Of a stretch of 64,000 bases of DNA, positions 41,782 to 51,872 are shown one piece after another (the first letter of the stretch is position 1; each line of letters begins with the position of its first letter). Made by a program: the position numbers and the translations under genes. The stretch is from the NCBI GenBank assembly GCA_023242925.1, contig CP096134.1, positions 2,127,501 through 2,191,500 on the forward strand, in the 5' to 3' direction. Under the pieces are notes generated by a model. That model did not search any database. It was not told the origin of the DNA and saw nothing but the letters and a program-made list of their open reading frames with translations. This stretch comes from Hyphomonadaceae bacterium JAD_PAG50586_4 (GTDB lineage Bacteria > Pseudomonadota > Alphaproteobacteria > Caulobacterales > Aquidulcibacteraceae).

Positions 41782-43156
41782 GCGCACGCATTCTGCTGGC
41801 GGATGACGACGCCTCGTTGCGTTTCGTGCTGTCGCAAGCGCTCGGCAAAGAGGGGTACAATGTGCGCGCGACGGGCAATGTCGCGACCTTGTCGAAATGG
41901 GTGCGCGAGGGGAGGGCGACCTCGTTCTCAGCGACGTTTACATGGGCGATGAATGTGTATTCGACGCCCTGCCTTCGATGCGGATGGCGCGCCCTAACCT
42001 GCCCGTGATCGTAATGAGCGCGCAGTCCACGGTCTCGACCGCACTCTCCGCGGCTGGCGCAGGCGCCTATGATTATGTGCCAAAGCCGTTCGATCTTGAT
42101 GATCTGATGGCGGCTGTGCGGCGTGCGCTTACGGGTGGGCCGGATGCGAAGACGCGCGCGCAAGGCGCCAAGGCCGAGAAGGAAGAGAAGCTGCCGCTGA
42201 TCGGCCGCGCGCCGGCGATGCAGGAAGTCTACCGCGTGATGGCGCGCGTGGCGGGCACGGATTTGACGGTGTTGGTCGAAGGCGAAAGCGGCACCGGCAA
42301 GGAGCGCGTGGCGCGCGCGATTCACGATCATAGCCGCCGTGCGAGCGGGCCGTTCGTGATCGTGAGTTTGGCGGGTGCTGCGCCCGCGCAGATCGACCAG
42401 GACTTGTTTGGTCCTGACGGCAAATTCCAGCAGGCGCGCAACGGCACGCTGTTCTTGGAAGACGTGGATGAGATGCCCGCGGATGCGCAGACGCGTTTGG
42501 CGGGCTTGCTGCATTCGGACGATCCCAATGAGCGGCCGAACGTGCGTCTGATCGCAGCGGCGCAACGCTCGCTTTCCTCGCTCGCGCGACAGGGCTCGTT
42601 CCGCCAGGATTTGTTCTATCGCTTGAATGTGGTGGCGATCCGTTTGCCGCCGCTGCGTGAGCGCTTGGAAGATGTTGGCGATTTGGCGCGGGCGTTCTTG
42701 GTGCGGGCCAAGCGCGAGGGCTTGCCGGATCGTCAGCTCGACAGCTCCGCGATTGAGCGCCTCAAGGCGTATGATTTTCCGGGCAACGTGCGCGAACTGG
42801 AAAACCTGTTGCGTCGCGCCGCGGCTTTAAGCCCTGCTTCGGTGATTACGGCGCGCGAGATCGGCAATGAGCTGGGCGTCGCGGCCAAAGAGCAGGCGGC
42901 TGAAGAGAGCGGGGAGGGCTTTGAAGCGGCTGTCTCGCGCCGCCTCGCCTCGGAATTCGCCGCCGCGAGCCCCGACCTGCCCGACGCCGGCCTTTACGAT
43001 CGGCTTTTGGCCGAAGTGGAACGCCCGCTCATCGAGCAAGCGCTCCAGGCCACGCGCGGAAACCAAATCCGGGCCGCCGCCGTTCTGGGCATCAACCGCA
43101 ATACTTTGCGTAAGAAAATCCAGACCTTAGGGATCAAAACTGGGCGCGGCGATTGA
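41778..43156 (+). CDS. ntrC: nitrogen response regulator NtrC lacking the GAFTGA loop, one frameshift
   Basis: About 459 residues. The receiver domain starts [16 protein letters not shown]; one G missing near 41908 (G4 for G5) breaks it before [11 protein letters not shown], which holds the phosphorylated Asp. The AAA+ domain has Walker [12 protein letters not shown], but where NtrC normally has GAFTGA it reads [24 protein letters not shown], so the sigma54-contact loop is absent. The Walker B pair is Glu-Asp instead of Asp-Glu. The Fis-type helix-turn-helix ends it ([19 protein letters not shown]). It probably does not activate sigma54. Confidence 0.9.
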
Positions 43157-43181
43157 CGCTGCCGTGATATTGGTTCAACAC

Positions 43182-43203
43182 CATGTTGCTATATGGCAAC
43201 ATG
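43182..43203. promoter_or_regulatory. dyad at the ntrC-ntrY junction
   Basis: CATGTTGC (43182-43189) and GCAACATG (43196-43203) are perfect inverted repeats around TATATG. The dyad spans both candidate ATG starts of ntrY (43183 and 43201). It could be a regulator binding site or an RNA hairpin hiding the start. Confidence 0.35.
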
Positions 43204-45443
43204 AGTTCCCCGGTCATGGTGCAAATCACGGCGAATGAAGCTGCGTCAGACGCGGCGGTCCTAAGCGACCGACCGCAAGGTAAAAGCGCGCTCGCCTTCG
43301 CCATCGGATTTGGCGTCGCCGCCCTCCTCACCTCGATCGCAACGATCGCCCTGCTCCTCGGCGAAGGCCTGGCAGGGGAGGCCAACACGGCCATCGGCGG
43401 AATGCTATTTGCCAGCATCGCCATTTCGGCGGTGCTCACGGGCCTCTTCACCCACCGCATGCTGCGCATTGCTAAGGCTTGGCGCTCGGCCGCCAGCGGC
43501 GCGCGTCTGCATTTGCGTTTTGTGACACTGTTTGCGCTGGCCGCGCTCGCGCCGGCGATCATCGTGGCGGCGTTTCTGGGCTTCACTTTCAGTCAGGGTG
43601 TCGATCGTTGGTTCAGCCAACGCGTCGAGAGCACGATTGAAAACGCCGCCGACGTTGGCCGCGCTTATGTCGATCTTGCCTCGGGGGCTCAGCAACGAAG
43701 TCGAAGCCATGAGCGTCGACTTGAACGCGGCGCGGCAAGGCTTGTTGACCGAGCCGCAGCGTTATCTGGCGTTCTTGGATGCGCAGACCGAGCGCCGCGC
43801 TTTGTCGGCAGCCTACGTGGTCGATAGCGCGGGCCGCGTCCTTGCACGAAGTGAGATGCCAGGCGCCGGCGCTTACACCGCGCCGTCTCCGAATGCGTAC
43901 GTGGCGGCGAATGCGGGGGAAGTGTCGGTGCGCTTCGATGAGCCGACCAATAGCGTGCGCGCGCTGCATCGATTGAGCGAGTACCAGGACGCGTACCTTT
44001 TGGTGACACGTCCAGTTGCGCCGGGTTTGGTTGCGCAATTGCGGGCGTTTGAATCGTCGGTTGAAGATTATCGTTCGGCGCGCGAGCAACAAGGCGCGCT
44101 GCGCGGCCTGTTTGGCTTGGCCTATCTCTCAACGGCGCTTCTTGTGTTGCTGGCCGCGGGCTGGGTTGGCTTGAACAGCGCGACGCGCGTGGCTGGACCG
44201 ATTGGCCGACTAGTGGGTGCAGCGCAGCGGTGGCGGCCGGCGATCTGAAGGCGCGTGTGAGCGTCGGCGAAGAGCGCGACGAGATCGATGCGTTGGCGAC
44301 GGCGTTCAACCGCATGACGGCGCAACTTGATACGCAGCGCCGCGATCTGGTTGAGGCGCAGGAAGAAGCCGAGGATCGCAGCCAGTTCATCGAAACGGTG
44401 TTGGCTGGTGTCAGCGCCGGCGTGGTCGGTCTCGACAACAATGGTCGGATTTCAGCGGCCAATCGTTCTGCCGTGCAATTGCTTGGGGAGGAAAATCTCG
44501 TCGGCCGCCGATTGATCGATGTGGCGCCGGAGTTCGCGGAATTGCTGAACCGGGCGTCGCCGATGGGTGAGACGCCGGCGCTGCGTGTGGATTTGATGCG
44601 CGATGGCGGTTCGTTGAATCTGAGCGTGCGCATGAGCCCAGAGGCTGACGGCGGTTTGGTGCTCACGTTCGACGACATGACCAAGCTGATCTCGGCGCAA
44701 CGCCAGGAGGCTTGGAAGGACGTCGCGCGCCGCATCGCGCACGAGATTAAGAATCCGCTGACGCCGATTCAACTCTCAGCGGAGCGTCTGCGTCGCAAAT
44801 ACGCGGACGAGATCAAATCGGATCCGGACACGTTCCTGAAGTGCACGGACACGATCCTTCGCCAAGTGGCCGATATCGGCCGCATGGTGGATGAATTTTC
44901 GTCATTCGCGCGGATGCCGACGCCGCGGATGGCGTTTGCCGACATGAGCGATATCGCGCGTCAGACCGTGTTTGGTCAGCGATTGGCGTTCTCGGATCTG
45001 CGCATTGAGGTTGAAGGCGTCGACAAGCCGATCGGTTTGGTCAGCGACGAACGTCTGATCTCGCAGGCGTTGCTGAACCTGATCAAGAACGCGGCCGAAA
45101 GCGTGCAAGCGCGACGCGCGCGCGATGGTGAGCCGAAGGATGGGTTCGTGCTGCTGCGCCTTCGCGATCTCGATTTCGGGGTGCAATTTGAAGTGATCGA
45201 TAATGGCTTGGGCTTTCCGGAGAAGGATCGCCACCGCCTGATCGAACCGTACGTGACAACGCGCGTGAAAGGCTCGGGGCTGGGCCTGGCGATCGTTGCA
45301 CGCATTATCGAAGACCACGGGGGCTGATTGAGTTGGACGATGCGCCGGGGCAAGGCCCGGGTGCTGTCGTTCGTTTTGTTCTCCCCAAGCGCGCCGACGA
45401 CACCTTCGAAGCGGCCGCAGAACACGGCGCAGGAGCAGCCTAA
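43183..45443 (+). CDS. ntrY: sensor kinase NtrY, three frameshifts
   Basis: About 753 residues when repaired; starts at 43183 or 43201. Three or four hydrophobic helices near the N-terminus (FGVAALLTSIATIALLL, FASIAISAVLTGLF, FALAALAPAIIVAAFLG) frame a periplasmic sensor region, then a HAMP segment (VAAGDLKARVSVGEE), a PAS domain, and the kinase core RIAHEIKNPLTPIQLSAERL, NLIKNAAESV and KGSGLGLAIVARI. Frame changes lie near 43686 (one G extra), 44222 (one G short) and 45323 (G5 for G6), after which LIELDDAPGQGPGAVVRFVL completes the protein. The stop TAA overlaps the ntrX ATG. Confidence 0.88.
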
Positions 45444-46834
45444 TGGCGTCTGACATTCTTATCATCGATGACGAGGCCGATATTCGCGACCTCGTCTCAG
45501 GCATTCTCGAAGACGATGGCCACCAAGTGCGCACAGCGCGCGATAGCGATGAAGCGCTCGATGCTTTCCGCCGCCGCACACCGTCGCTCGTGGTGTTGGA
45601 CATTTGGTTGCAAGGCAGCCGGATGGACGGACTGGAGCTTTTGGCCACGTTCAAGGAGATCGATCCGGACATGCCGGTGATCGTGATCTCTGGTCACGGC
45701 ACGATCGAAACCGCGGTCGCCGCGATCCGCAAGGGCGCCTACGATTTCGTCGAGAAGCCGTTCACGGCGGATCGTTTGTTGCTGGTCGTGGAGCGTGCGT
45801 TGGAAACGACGCGGCTAAAGCGCGAGAATACGGCGTTGAAGGCGCGTTCGGCGGCGAGCGATGAGCTGATTGGCTCGTCGACGGTGATGGCGGCGTTGCG
45901 CGGCGCGATCGAGCGCGTGTCGCAAACCAATTCACGCGTGCTGATCAGCGGGCCGGCCGGCTCTGGCAAAGAATTGGTCGCGCGCCTGCTGCATGAGCGC
46001 AGCGCGCGCACCGGGGGACCGTTCATCGCCATCAATGCGGCGTCGATTGCGCCCGATCGCATGGAAAGCGAAATCTTCGGCGAGGAAGGCCCCGATGGTC
46101 GCGCCCGCAAGATCGGCGTGTTTGAGCAAGCGCACGCTGGAACGCTCTTCCTCGATGAGGTTGGCGACATGCCGATCGAGACGCAATCGAAGATCCTACG
46201 CGTGCTGGTGGAGCAGCGTTTCCGTCGCGTCGGCGGTTCGACCGACGTGCAGGTGAATGTGCGCGTGGTGTCGTCGTCGTCGCGCGATCTGAACGGCGAC
46301 ATAGAGCTCGGGCGTTTCCGACAGGATTTGTATCATCGCTTGAACGTGGTGCCGTTGCGTGCGCCGGCGTTGGCTGAACGGCGTGAGGACATTCCCGAGC
46401 TTGCGGGCTATTTCGTTGGGCGTTTGGCCGGCATGACGGGCGTGCCGGCGCGGCAAATTGGCGAAGATGCGCTGGCGGCGCTGCAAGCAGCGGAATGGCC
46501 CGGCAATGTGCGCCAGCTCCGCAACGTGATCGAACGCATTCTGATCTTGGCGACGGGCGATCTCGCGACGCCGGTGACGGTGGATTCGCTGCCGCCTGAA
46601 GCTTGGCCATCCGCAGGCGCCAAGCATGATGGGATGCAAGAAGTGATCGGTCTGCCGCTGCGCGATGCGCGTGAGCGATTCGAGCGCGAATATCTCAACG
46701 TCCAGATCACGCGCTTTGGCGGCAATATTTCGCGAACGGCCGCGTTCATCGGCATGGAGCGCTCGGCGTTGCACCGGAAGCTGAAATCGCTTGGCGTGGA
46801 AGCGCCAGGCCGTCCGGGGCAAGAAGTTGAATGA
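45443..46834 (+). CDS. ntrX: response regulator NtrX, no GAFTGA loop
   Basis: 463 residues. Receiver domain with DILIIDDEADIRDLV and VVLDIWLQGSRMDG (phospho-Asp). AAA+ domain with Walker A GPAGSGKELVA and an intact Walker B GTLFLDEVGDMP, but EIFGEEGPDGRARKIGVFEQA takes the place of the GAFTGA stretch, as known for other alphaproteobacterial NtrX. The C-terminal helix-turn-helix reads GGNISRTAAFIGMERSALHRKL. NtrYX controls nitrogen, redox and envelope genes. Its stop overlaps the aminotransferase start. Confidence 0.93.
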   Translation: MASDILIIDDEADIRDLVSGILEDDGHQVRTARDSDEALDAFRRRTPSLVVLDIWLQGSRMDGLELLATFKEIDPDMPVIVISGHGTIETAVAAIRKGAYDFVEKPFTADRLLLVVERALETTRLKRENTALKARSAASDELIGSSTVMAALRGAIERVSQTNSRVLISGPAGSGKELVARLLHERSARTGGPFIAINAASIAPDRMESEIFGEEGPDGRARKIGVFEQAHAGTLFLDEVGDMPIETQSKILRVLVEQRFRRVGGSTDVQVNVRVVSSSSRDLNGDIELGRFRQDLYHRLNVVPLRAPALAERREDIPELAGYFVGRLAGMTGVPARQIGEDALAALQAAEWPGNVRQLRNVIERILILATGDLATPVTVDSLPPEAWPSAGAKHDGMQEVIGLPLRDARERFEREYLNVQITRFGGNISRTAAFIGMERSALHRKLKSLGVEAPGRPGQEVE

Positions 46835-47679
46835 GCCAGATCGCGTATGTGAATGGCGCATACGTGCCGATGCGCTATGCGGCGATCTCGATCAATGATC
46901 GTGGCTTTCAGTTTGGCGATTCCATCTACGAAGTCTGGCCGGTGCGCGGCGGGCAGCTGCGCGATTGCGAGGGCCATTTCGCGCGTATGCGCCGCTCGTT
47001 GAGCGAAATTCGCGTGCCGGCGCCGATGGATGATCGGGCTTTGCATCTGGTGATCAAGGAGACGATGCGGCGCAACAAGGTGCGCGAGGGCATCGTCTAT
47101 ATTCAGGTGAGCCGCGGCGTCGCCCCGCGCGATCACACGTTTCCGAGCAAACCCATCAAGCCGACTTTGATCATCACGGCGAAGAATCTGGATCAGGCCG
47201 GCATGAACAAGCGTGGCGCTGAAGGCGTGAAGGTGATCACCACGCCGGAAATTCGCTGGGCGCGACGCGACATCAAATCGGTGAACCTGCTGCCGAACAT
47301 CTTGCAGCGGCAGGCGGCGAAGGAAGCTGGCGCGTTCGAGGCGTGGTTCGTGGACAAGGACGGTTTCATCACGGAAGGCACGTCGTCCAATGCGTGGATC
47401 GTGGATGCGCAAGGGCGCCTGCGCACGCGGCCGCTCTCGAACGATATTCTGCATGGCGTGACGCGCGCGTCTGTGATGCGCGTGGCCCAAGAGCGGCAGA
47501 TGCAAGTGATCGAGGAGCCTTTCACGCTGGCCGAAGCGAAGGCGGCGCGTGAGGCGTTTGTGACGGGCGCTGGCAGCCCGATCTTTCCGGTGATCGCCAT
47601 CGACAATGTTCCGGTTGGCGAAGGAAGTCCCGGCCCGGTGACGCAGGCGTTGCGCGCCGCATATTTGGGCGCCGTGTAG
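46831..47679 (+). CDS. dat: class IV aminotransferase, probable D-amino-acid transaminase
   Basis: 282 residues. Fold type IV PLP enzyme: NGAYVPMRYAAISINDRGFQFGDSIYE at the start, the PLP lysine in IKSVNLLPN, and ITEGTSSNAWIV. The pattern favours D-alanine/D-amino-acid aminotransferase over the branched-chain IlvE or PabC. It would interconvert D-Ala and D-Glu for the cell wall. It is start-stop coupled to ntrX, a common arrangement ntrYX-dat-hfq-hflX in this group. Confidence 0.87.
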   Translation: MSQIAYVNGAYVPMRYAAISINDRGFQFGDSIYEVWPVRGGQLRDCEGHFARMRRSLSEIRVPAPMDDRALHLVIKETMRRNKVREGIVYIQVSRGVAPRDHTFPSKPIKPTLIITAKNLDQAGMNKRGAEGVKVITTPEIRWARRDIKSVNLLPNILQRQAAKEAGAFEAWFVDKDGFITEGTSSNAWIVDAQGRLRTRPLSNDILHGVTRASVMRVAQERQMQVIEEPFTLAEAKAAREAFVTGAGSPIFPVIAIDNVPVGEGSPGPVTQALRAAYLGAV

Positions 47680-47796
47680 GCATTACACTTCTTCGCGTGC
47701 GGTAGAGTTGGCGCCGCCCCGGTTCACGCCTATAGGACCCCGATCAAGCCGCGCGTCTCGTCGCGGCGTCATAAAACTGAAGCATGGGGCTACACC

Positions 47797-48048
47797 ATGG
47801 ATAAGAAACAAAACCTCCAGGACACGTTTCTCAACGCCGTCCGTAAGGCCAAGACGCCACTCACGATTTTCCTCGTCAATGGCGTGAAACTACAGGGCGT
47901 TGTCACCTGGTTCGACAATTTCTGTGTGTTGTTGCGCCGCGACGGCCAGGTACAGCTGGTTTACAAGCACGCGATCTCGACGATCATGCCGGGTGCGCCC
48001 GTGCAATTGTACGATATCGACAAGGCAGCTGATGAAGCCGACGGCTGA
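47797..48048 (+). CDS. hfq: RNA chaperone Hfq
   Basis: 83 residues. The Sm1 motif [27 protein letters not shown] and Sm2 motif [10 protein letters not shown] are clear. The C-terminal tail is short ([14 protein letters not shown]), as in alphaproteobacteria. Hfq binds sRNAs and mRNAs as a hexamer. The 117-bp gap before it probably holds its own promoter. hflX starts 17 bases before its stop. Confidence 0.97.
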   Translation: MDKKQNLQDTFLNAVRKAKTPLTIFLVNGVKLQGVVTWFDNFCVLLRRDGQVQLVYKHAISTIMPGAPVQLYDIDKAADEADG

Positions 48049-49387
48049 TACGCCGCTCCAAGATTTCAACCGCGCGATCGTGCTGCGCCCGCTGGCGACG
48101 GCGGGCGAGAGCATTCGCGACGGCGAAGCGCGCCTGCTGGAGGCCGTGGGGCTCGCGCAGGCGCTTGGGCTCGACGTGACGCACGCCGAAGCGCCGCCGC
48201 TGCGCCAGATCAATCCGCGCACCTATTTGGGCGGCGGTCGTGTTGAGCGCCTGAAGCAGCAAGCGCAAGAAACCGGCGCCGGCGTGATTGTGATCGATGC
48301 GCCGCTGTCACCTGTGCAGCAGCGCAATCTGGAAACAGACATTGGCGCCAAGGTCGTGGATCGTACGGGGCTGATCCTTGAGATCTTCGGCCTGCGTGCG
48401 CGCACCAAGGAAGGCAAGCTGCAGGTCGAACTGGCGCGGCAAGGCTATGAGCGCTCGCGCCTGGTGCGGACATGGACCCACTTGGAGCGTCAGCGCGGCG
48501 GTTTGGGCAAAACCGGCGGCCCTGGCGAAACGCAGATCGAACTTGATCGCCGCATCATCGCCGATCGGATTTTGAAGCTAAAGCGCGAGCTGGAGGACGT
48601 GCGGCGGACGCGCGGCCTGCAGCGGCGTGCGCGTTCGCGTGCGGGCCTGCCCGCTGTGGTGCTGGTGGGCTATACGAACGCCGGCAAATCCACGCTGTTC
48701 AATCGGCTGACGCAAGCAGGCGTGCTGGCCAAGGACATGCTGTTCGCCACGCTCGATCCGACAGCGCGGCAAGTAAAGCTGCCCAGCAATCGTGCCGTAA
48801 TCATGAGTGATACGGTGGGCTTCATCTCCGATCTACCGCACGAATTGGTGGAGGCGTTTCGCGCCACACTGGAGGCGGTGACGGAAGCGGATTTGCTCGT
48901 ACACGTGCGCGACATCGCGCATCCTGAGACGGACAAGCAGAAGGCGGACGTCTTGGGCGTGCTGGCGCAATTGGCCAAGGATGCGGGCGGGATAACGCCG
49001 CCGGTGCTTGAGGCGTGGAATAAGATCGATCTCCTGGACGACGCCACGCGCGAGGGCCGTTTGCGGCGCGCGGAGGCGGCGGCCGAGCAGGGGTTAGCAG
49101 CACCCTCCCCCGTGGCGATTTCGGCGGAGACGGGGGAGGGTGTGGAGGCCCTGCTCGCGGCGATCGATCGCGCGGCGTTTTCAGCGACGCGTGTGGTCAC
49201 CCTCACCTTGTCGCCGGATGATGCCGGACGCGCGCGCGCGCAGATCGCGTCGCTGGGCAAAATTTTGGAAGAACGCAGCGACGATAATGGCGTGATCACG
49301 CTGCGCGCGGAGCTCTTGGTGGAAGATGCGGCGCGGTTTGCACCGCTGGAGCCCCTGCCCGAAGATGTACGGCCGGCGGCGGAGTAG
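48032..49387 (+). CDS. hflX: ribosome-rescue GTPase HflX
   Basis: 451 residues from the ATG at 48032, inside the end of hfq. The N-terminal HflX domain holds [14 protein letters not shown] and [30 protein letters not shown] is the hallmark glycine loop; the G domain shows [33 protein letters not shown] and NKIDL. It splits stalled ribosomes. A 13-bp perfect inverted repeat falls in the coding sequence near 49101-49142. Confidence 0.95.
   Translation: MKPTADTPLQDFNRAIVLRPLATAGESIRDGEARLLEAVGLAQALGLDVTHAEAPPLRQINPRTYLGGGRVERLKQQAQETGAGVIVIDAPLSPVQQRNLETDIGAKVVDRTGLILEIFGLRARTKEGKLQVELARQGYERSRLVRTWTHLERQRGGLGKTGGPGETQIELDRRIIADRILKLKRELEDVRRTRGLQRRARSRAGLPAVVLVGYTNAGKSTLFNRLTQAGVLAKDMLFATLDPTARQVKLPSNRAVIMSDTVGFISDLPHELVEAFRATLEAVTEADLLVHVRDIAHPETDKQKADVLGVLAQLAKDAGGITPPVLEAWNKIDLLDDATREGRLRRAEAAAEQGLAAPSPVAISAETGEGVEALLAAIDRAAFSATRVVTLTLSPDDAGRARAQIASLGKILEERSDDNGVITLRAELLVEDAARFAPLEPLPEDVRPAAE
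49101..49142. repeat. perfect inverted repeat inside hflX
   Basis: CACCCTCCCCCGT (49101-49113) and ACGGGGGAGGGTG (49130-49142) form a 13-bp stem with a 16-base loop. It codes for [16 protein letters not shown], the normal G5-type region, so selection on protein may explain part of it. It resembles the CACCCTCCCC palindromes common between alphaproteobacterial genes. Confidence 0.5.
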
Positions 49388-49396
49388 GGGAGCGCC

Positions 49397-50800
49397 CTAC
49401 TTTCGTTCGAGCCGCTGCACCAATTCAGCCGCATATGTGCTCAGCGTATCGTCGCGCGCGCCCATCACCACGATGCGGTCGCTGGGTTCGGCGAGCTCCA
49501 GGAGTTTGTCGCCGCAGGCGGCGCGTTCGGCGAAGGCGAGCGCTTGGTGGCCGCGGGCGCGTACGCCGGCGACGATGTGTTCGCTGGTGACGGTCTTGTC
49601 GACGGTGCCGCCGAAATAGACGGGGTCGGGCATGATGAGCACGTCGTCGTCGGCCATGTTACGCGCGAAGCACTCGATGAATTCGTTTTTCATCAGACGC
49701 AGCGGACCGTAACCGTGCGGCTGGAACATGATGAGCAGCCGGCCGGGGAAGGCGTGCAGTGTGGCGAGTGTTGCGGTGATCTTGTCGGGGTTGTGCCCGA
49801 AATCATCGATGACGGTGACGTTGTTGGCTTTACCCACGACTTCAAGACGGCGCTTGGTGCCAGAGAAGCCTTCGAGCGCGGCTGCCGCCTCTTTGAGCGA
49901 AAGCCCATAGGCGCGCGCGGCGGAGAGGGCGGCGAGCGCATTGGCGACGTTGTGTTCGCCGGGCACGTTGAGCTTCACGCTCGCCGTGGCGGCGCCTTCG
50001 CGTTCTAGAACTTCAAACGCAATGTTGTCCGGCGCGGGCGTGATTGAGACGCAGTGCAGATCGGCCAGGCCAGAGCGCAGGGCGTAGGTGCGGGTGCGGA
50101 CTGGTGTGTCGATGACGAGCTTGGCGGTTTCGTCGTTGTCGAGATTGAGCACGGCGACATCGGCCTTACTCACGAAGCCGGAGAACAACGCACGGAGCTC
50201 GTCCATGCTTTTGTGGTCGAGCGCGATGTTGTTCACGATTGCGATGGTGGGCTGGTAGCGCGCGATCGAGCCGTCGCTTTCATCGACCTCGGACACGAAC
50301 GCATCGCCCTTACCCACGAGCGCGCTGGCAAAGAGCGCCTCGGGCGTGACGAAGTTTTTCATGACAGCGCCGTTCATCACGGTCGGATCGCGGCCGGCGC
50401 GGTGGAGCATCCAGGCGATCATCGCCGTGGTGGTGGATTTGCCGCTGGTGCCGGCCACACCGATGCGCACGGGCGCTGCGTTGAAGAGCTCAGCCAAAAG
50501 CTCAGGGCGCTTCATGTCGCGCGCGCCAAGGCGCTTGGCGGCGACAACATCGCCCACACTGTCTTCCACGGCGGCGGAGCGGACGAGTATCTGGTCGGCG
50601 CTGACGAGGCCCGAGCCGTCTTGCGGGAAGAGGTCGATGCCCTGGGCTTTCAAATATTCGAATTTCGCGCCGAGGCGGCCCTGGTCGAGCGAGCGGTCGG
50701 AGCCGGCGACCGTCACGCCCTTGCCGCGCAGGATCAGCGCCAAGGGCAGCATGCCGGAGCCGCCGACGCCGCTGAAGAAATAGGATTTGGCCAAACTCAT
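49397..50800 (-). CDS. mpl: Mur ligase family protein, probable Mpl (murein tripeptide ligase)
   Basis: 467 residues with all three Mur ligase domains: [20 protein letters not shown] (UDP-MurNAc binding), [19 protein letters not shown] (ATP P-loop), [10 protein letters not shown] and [17 protein letters not shown]. The N-terminal motif is GVGGSGM as in MurC and Mpl. It is divergent from an LD-carboxypeptidase; that enzyme makes the murein tripeptide that Mpl reattaches to UDP-MurNAc, so recycling is the best guess. A MurC paralogue is the alternative; the real murC would be in the dcw cluster elsewhere. Confidence 0.75.
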   Translation of the reverse strand: MSLAKSYFFSGVGGSGMLPLALILRGKGVTVAGSDRSLDQGRLGAKFEYLKAQGIDLFPQDGSGLVSADQILVRSAAVEDSVGDVVAAKRLGARDMKRPELLAELFNAAPVRIGVAGTSGKSTTTAMIAWMLHRAGRDPTVMNGAVMKNFVTPEALFASALVGKGDAFVSEVDESDGSIARYQPTIAIVNNIALDHKSMDELRALFSGFVSKADVAVLNLDNDETAKLVIDTPVRTRTYALRSGLADLHCVSITPAPDNIAFEVLEREGAATASVKLNVPGEHNVANALAALSAARAYGLSLKEAAAALEGFSGTKRRLEVVGKANNVTVIDDFGHNPDKITATLATLHAFPGRLLIMFQPHGYGPLRLMKNEFIECFARNMADDDVLIMPDPVYFGGTVDKTVTSEHIVAGVRARGHQALAFAERAACGDKLLELAEPSDRIVVMGARDDTLSTYAAELVQRLERK

Positions 50801-50871
50801 CTTTGCTGACTCATGCGTGACGGTTATGACGAGAAAGCCCGGCTCCCGGCAAGGACGCGAAGACAGAGCTT

Positions 50872-51730
50872 ATGGCTGACCCCATCCGTATTGGCCCAAT
50901 TCGCATTGGCGTTGTTGCGCCCGGCACGCGTATCGAGCCCGAGCTGGCCGCGCGGGTGAAGGCGTTCGCGGCTGATCTCGTTTCTGGATCAGGCGCCGGT
51001 GATCTATTTCCACCAGCAATGCTTTTACACGGCCGGTCATTTCGCCGGCGACGATGCGGCGCGGCTGGCGGCGTTCGTGGAATTCGCCAACGATCCAAAG
51101 CTCGACGCGCTTTGGTTTGCACGCGGCGGCTATGGGGCGTGTCGCATTGCTGAGGCGGCGATCGCGCAGCTTACGGACGAAGCGCGCGCCAAGACCTATC
51201 TGGGCTACAGCGACGGCGGGGCCATGCTGGGCGGACTCTATCGCCATGGCTTCCCCAACGTGGCGCATGGGCCGATGCCGGTGGACATGATCCGGCCGGG
51301 CGGTGAGGCGGCGGTGAAGCGGGCGCTCTGCTATCTGATCGACCGTGCGCCGGATTCGCTGGAGCTCACGGTGATGTTCGAGGGCAAGACCATCGCCTTC
51401 AACATCATGATCCTGCAATCGATCCTCGGCACGCCGCTGGAGCCGGATTTGAGCGGCCACGTGCTGATGCTGGAAGACGTGGGCGAGTATCTTTACCGAT
51501 TAGACCGCGCCCTCTTCCAGATCACCTCGTCGCCGAACGTGCGGCGGGTGAGGGGCATTAAACTGGGTCGCATCTCGGATGTACCGGAGAACGACAAACC
51601 GTTCGGCGCCACCGAAGAAGAGATGGTGCGCTATTGGTGCGACCGTGCTGGGATCGCGTATCTCGGACGCGCGGACATTGGGCACGATGTTGATAATCGG
51701 GTCGTGCCGTTTGGGAGTTTGGGGCGCTAG
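50872..51730 (+). CDS. ldcA: LD-carboxypeptidase (peptidase S66), one frameshift
   Basis: About 285 residues. It starts MADPIRIGPIRIGVVAPGTR; the frame changes near 50983, where removing one T from GTTT gives LVLDQAPVIYFHQQCFY. Downstream are WFARGGYGACRI with the nucleophile region, YLGYSDGGAMLGGLY and GVPLEPDLSG-like LGTPLEPDLSGHVLMLEDVGEYLYRLDR with the catalytic Glu-His area. S66 enzymes remove the terminal D-Ala from murein tetrapeptides in recycling. It is divergent from the Mpl-like gene. The 140 bp after it hold no gene. Confidence 0.85.
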
Positions 51731-51872
51731 CTCAAGAGCCGCGGTCCAGACGAGATCCGAACCTCACCATCCACGTCAGCTATCGTCCCCACCCCAATCA
51801 TCCGTTCGGTTCGACGAACGTCGGGTGGCGCCTGGATGATCGAGATAGCGTTGAGTGGTAGGCATGGGGCCG

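Noticed and set aside
41778..43156. Missing GAFTGA in NtrC as a result of a frameshift
   Set aside because: The frame is continuous from about 41910 to the stop and flanking AAA+ motifs are in register, so the loop is absent rather than mistranslated.
43183..45443. ntrY as separate sensor and kinase genes
   Set aside because: HAMP, PAS and kinase parts follow in perfect order and each break is repaired by one base.
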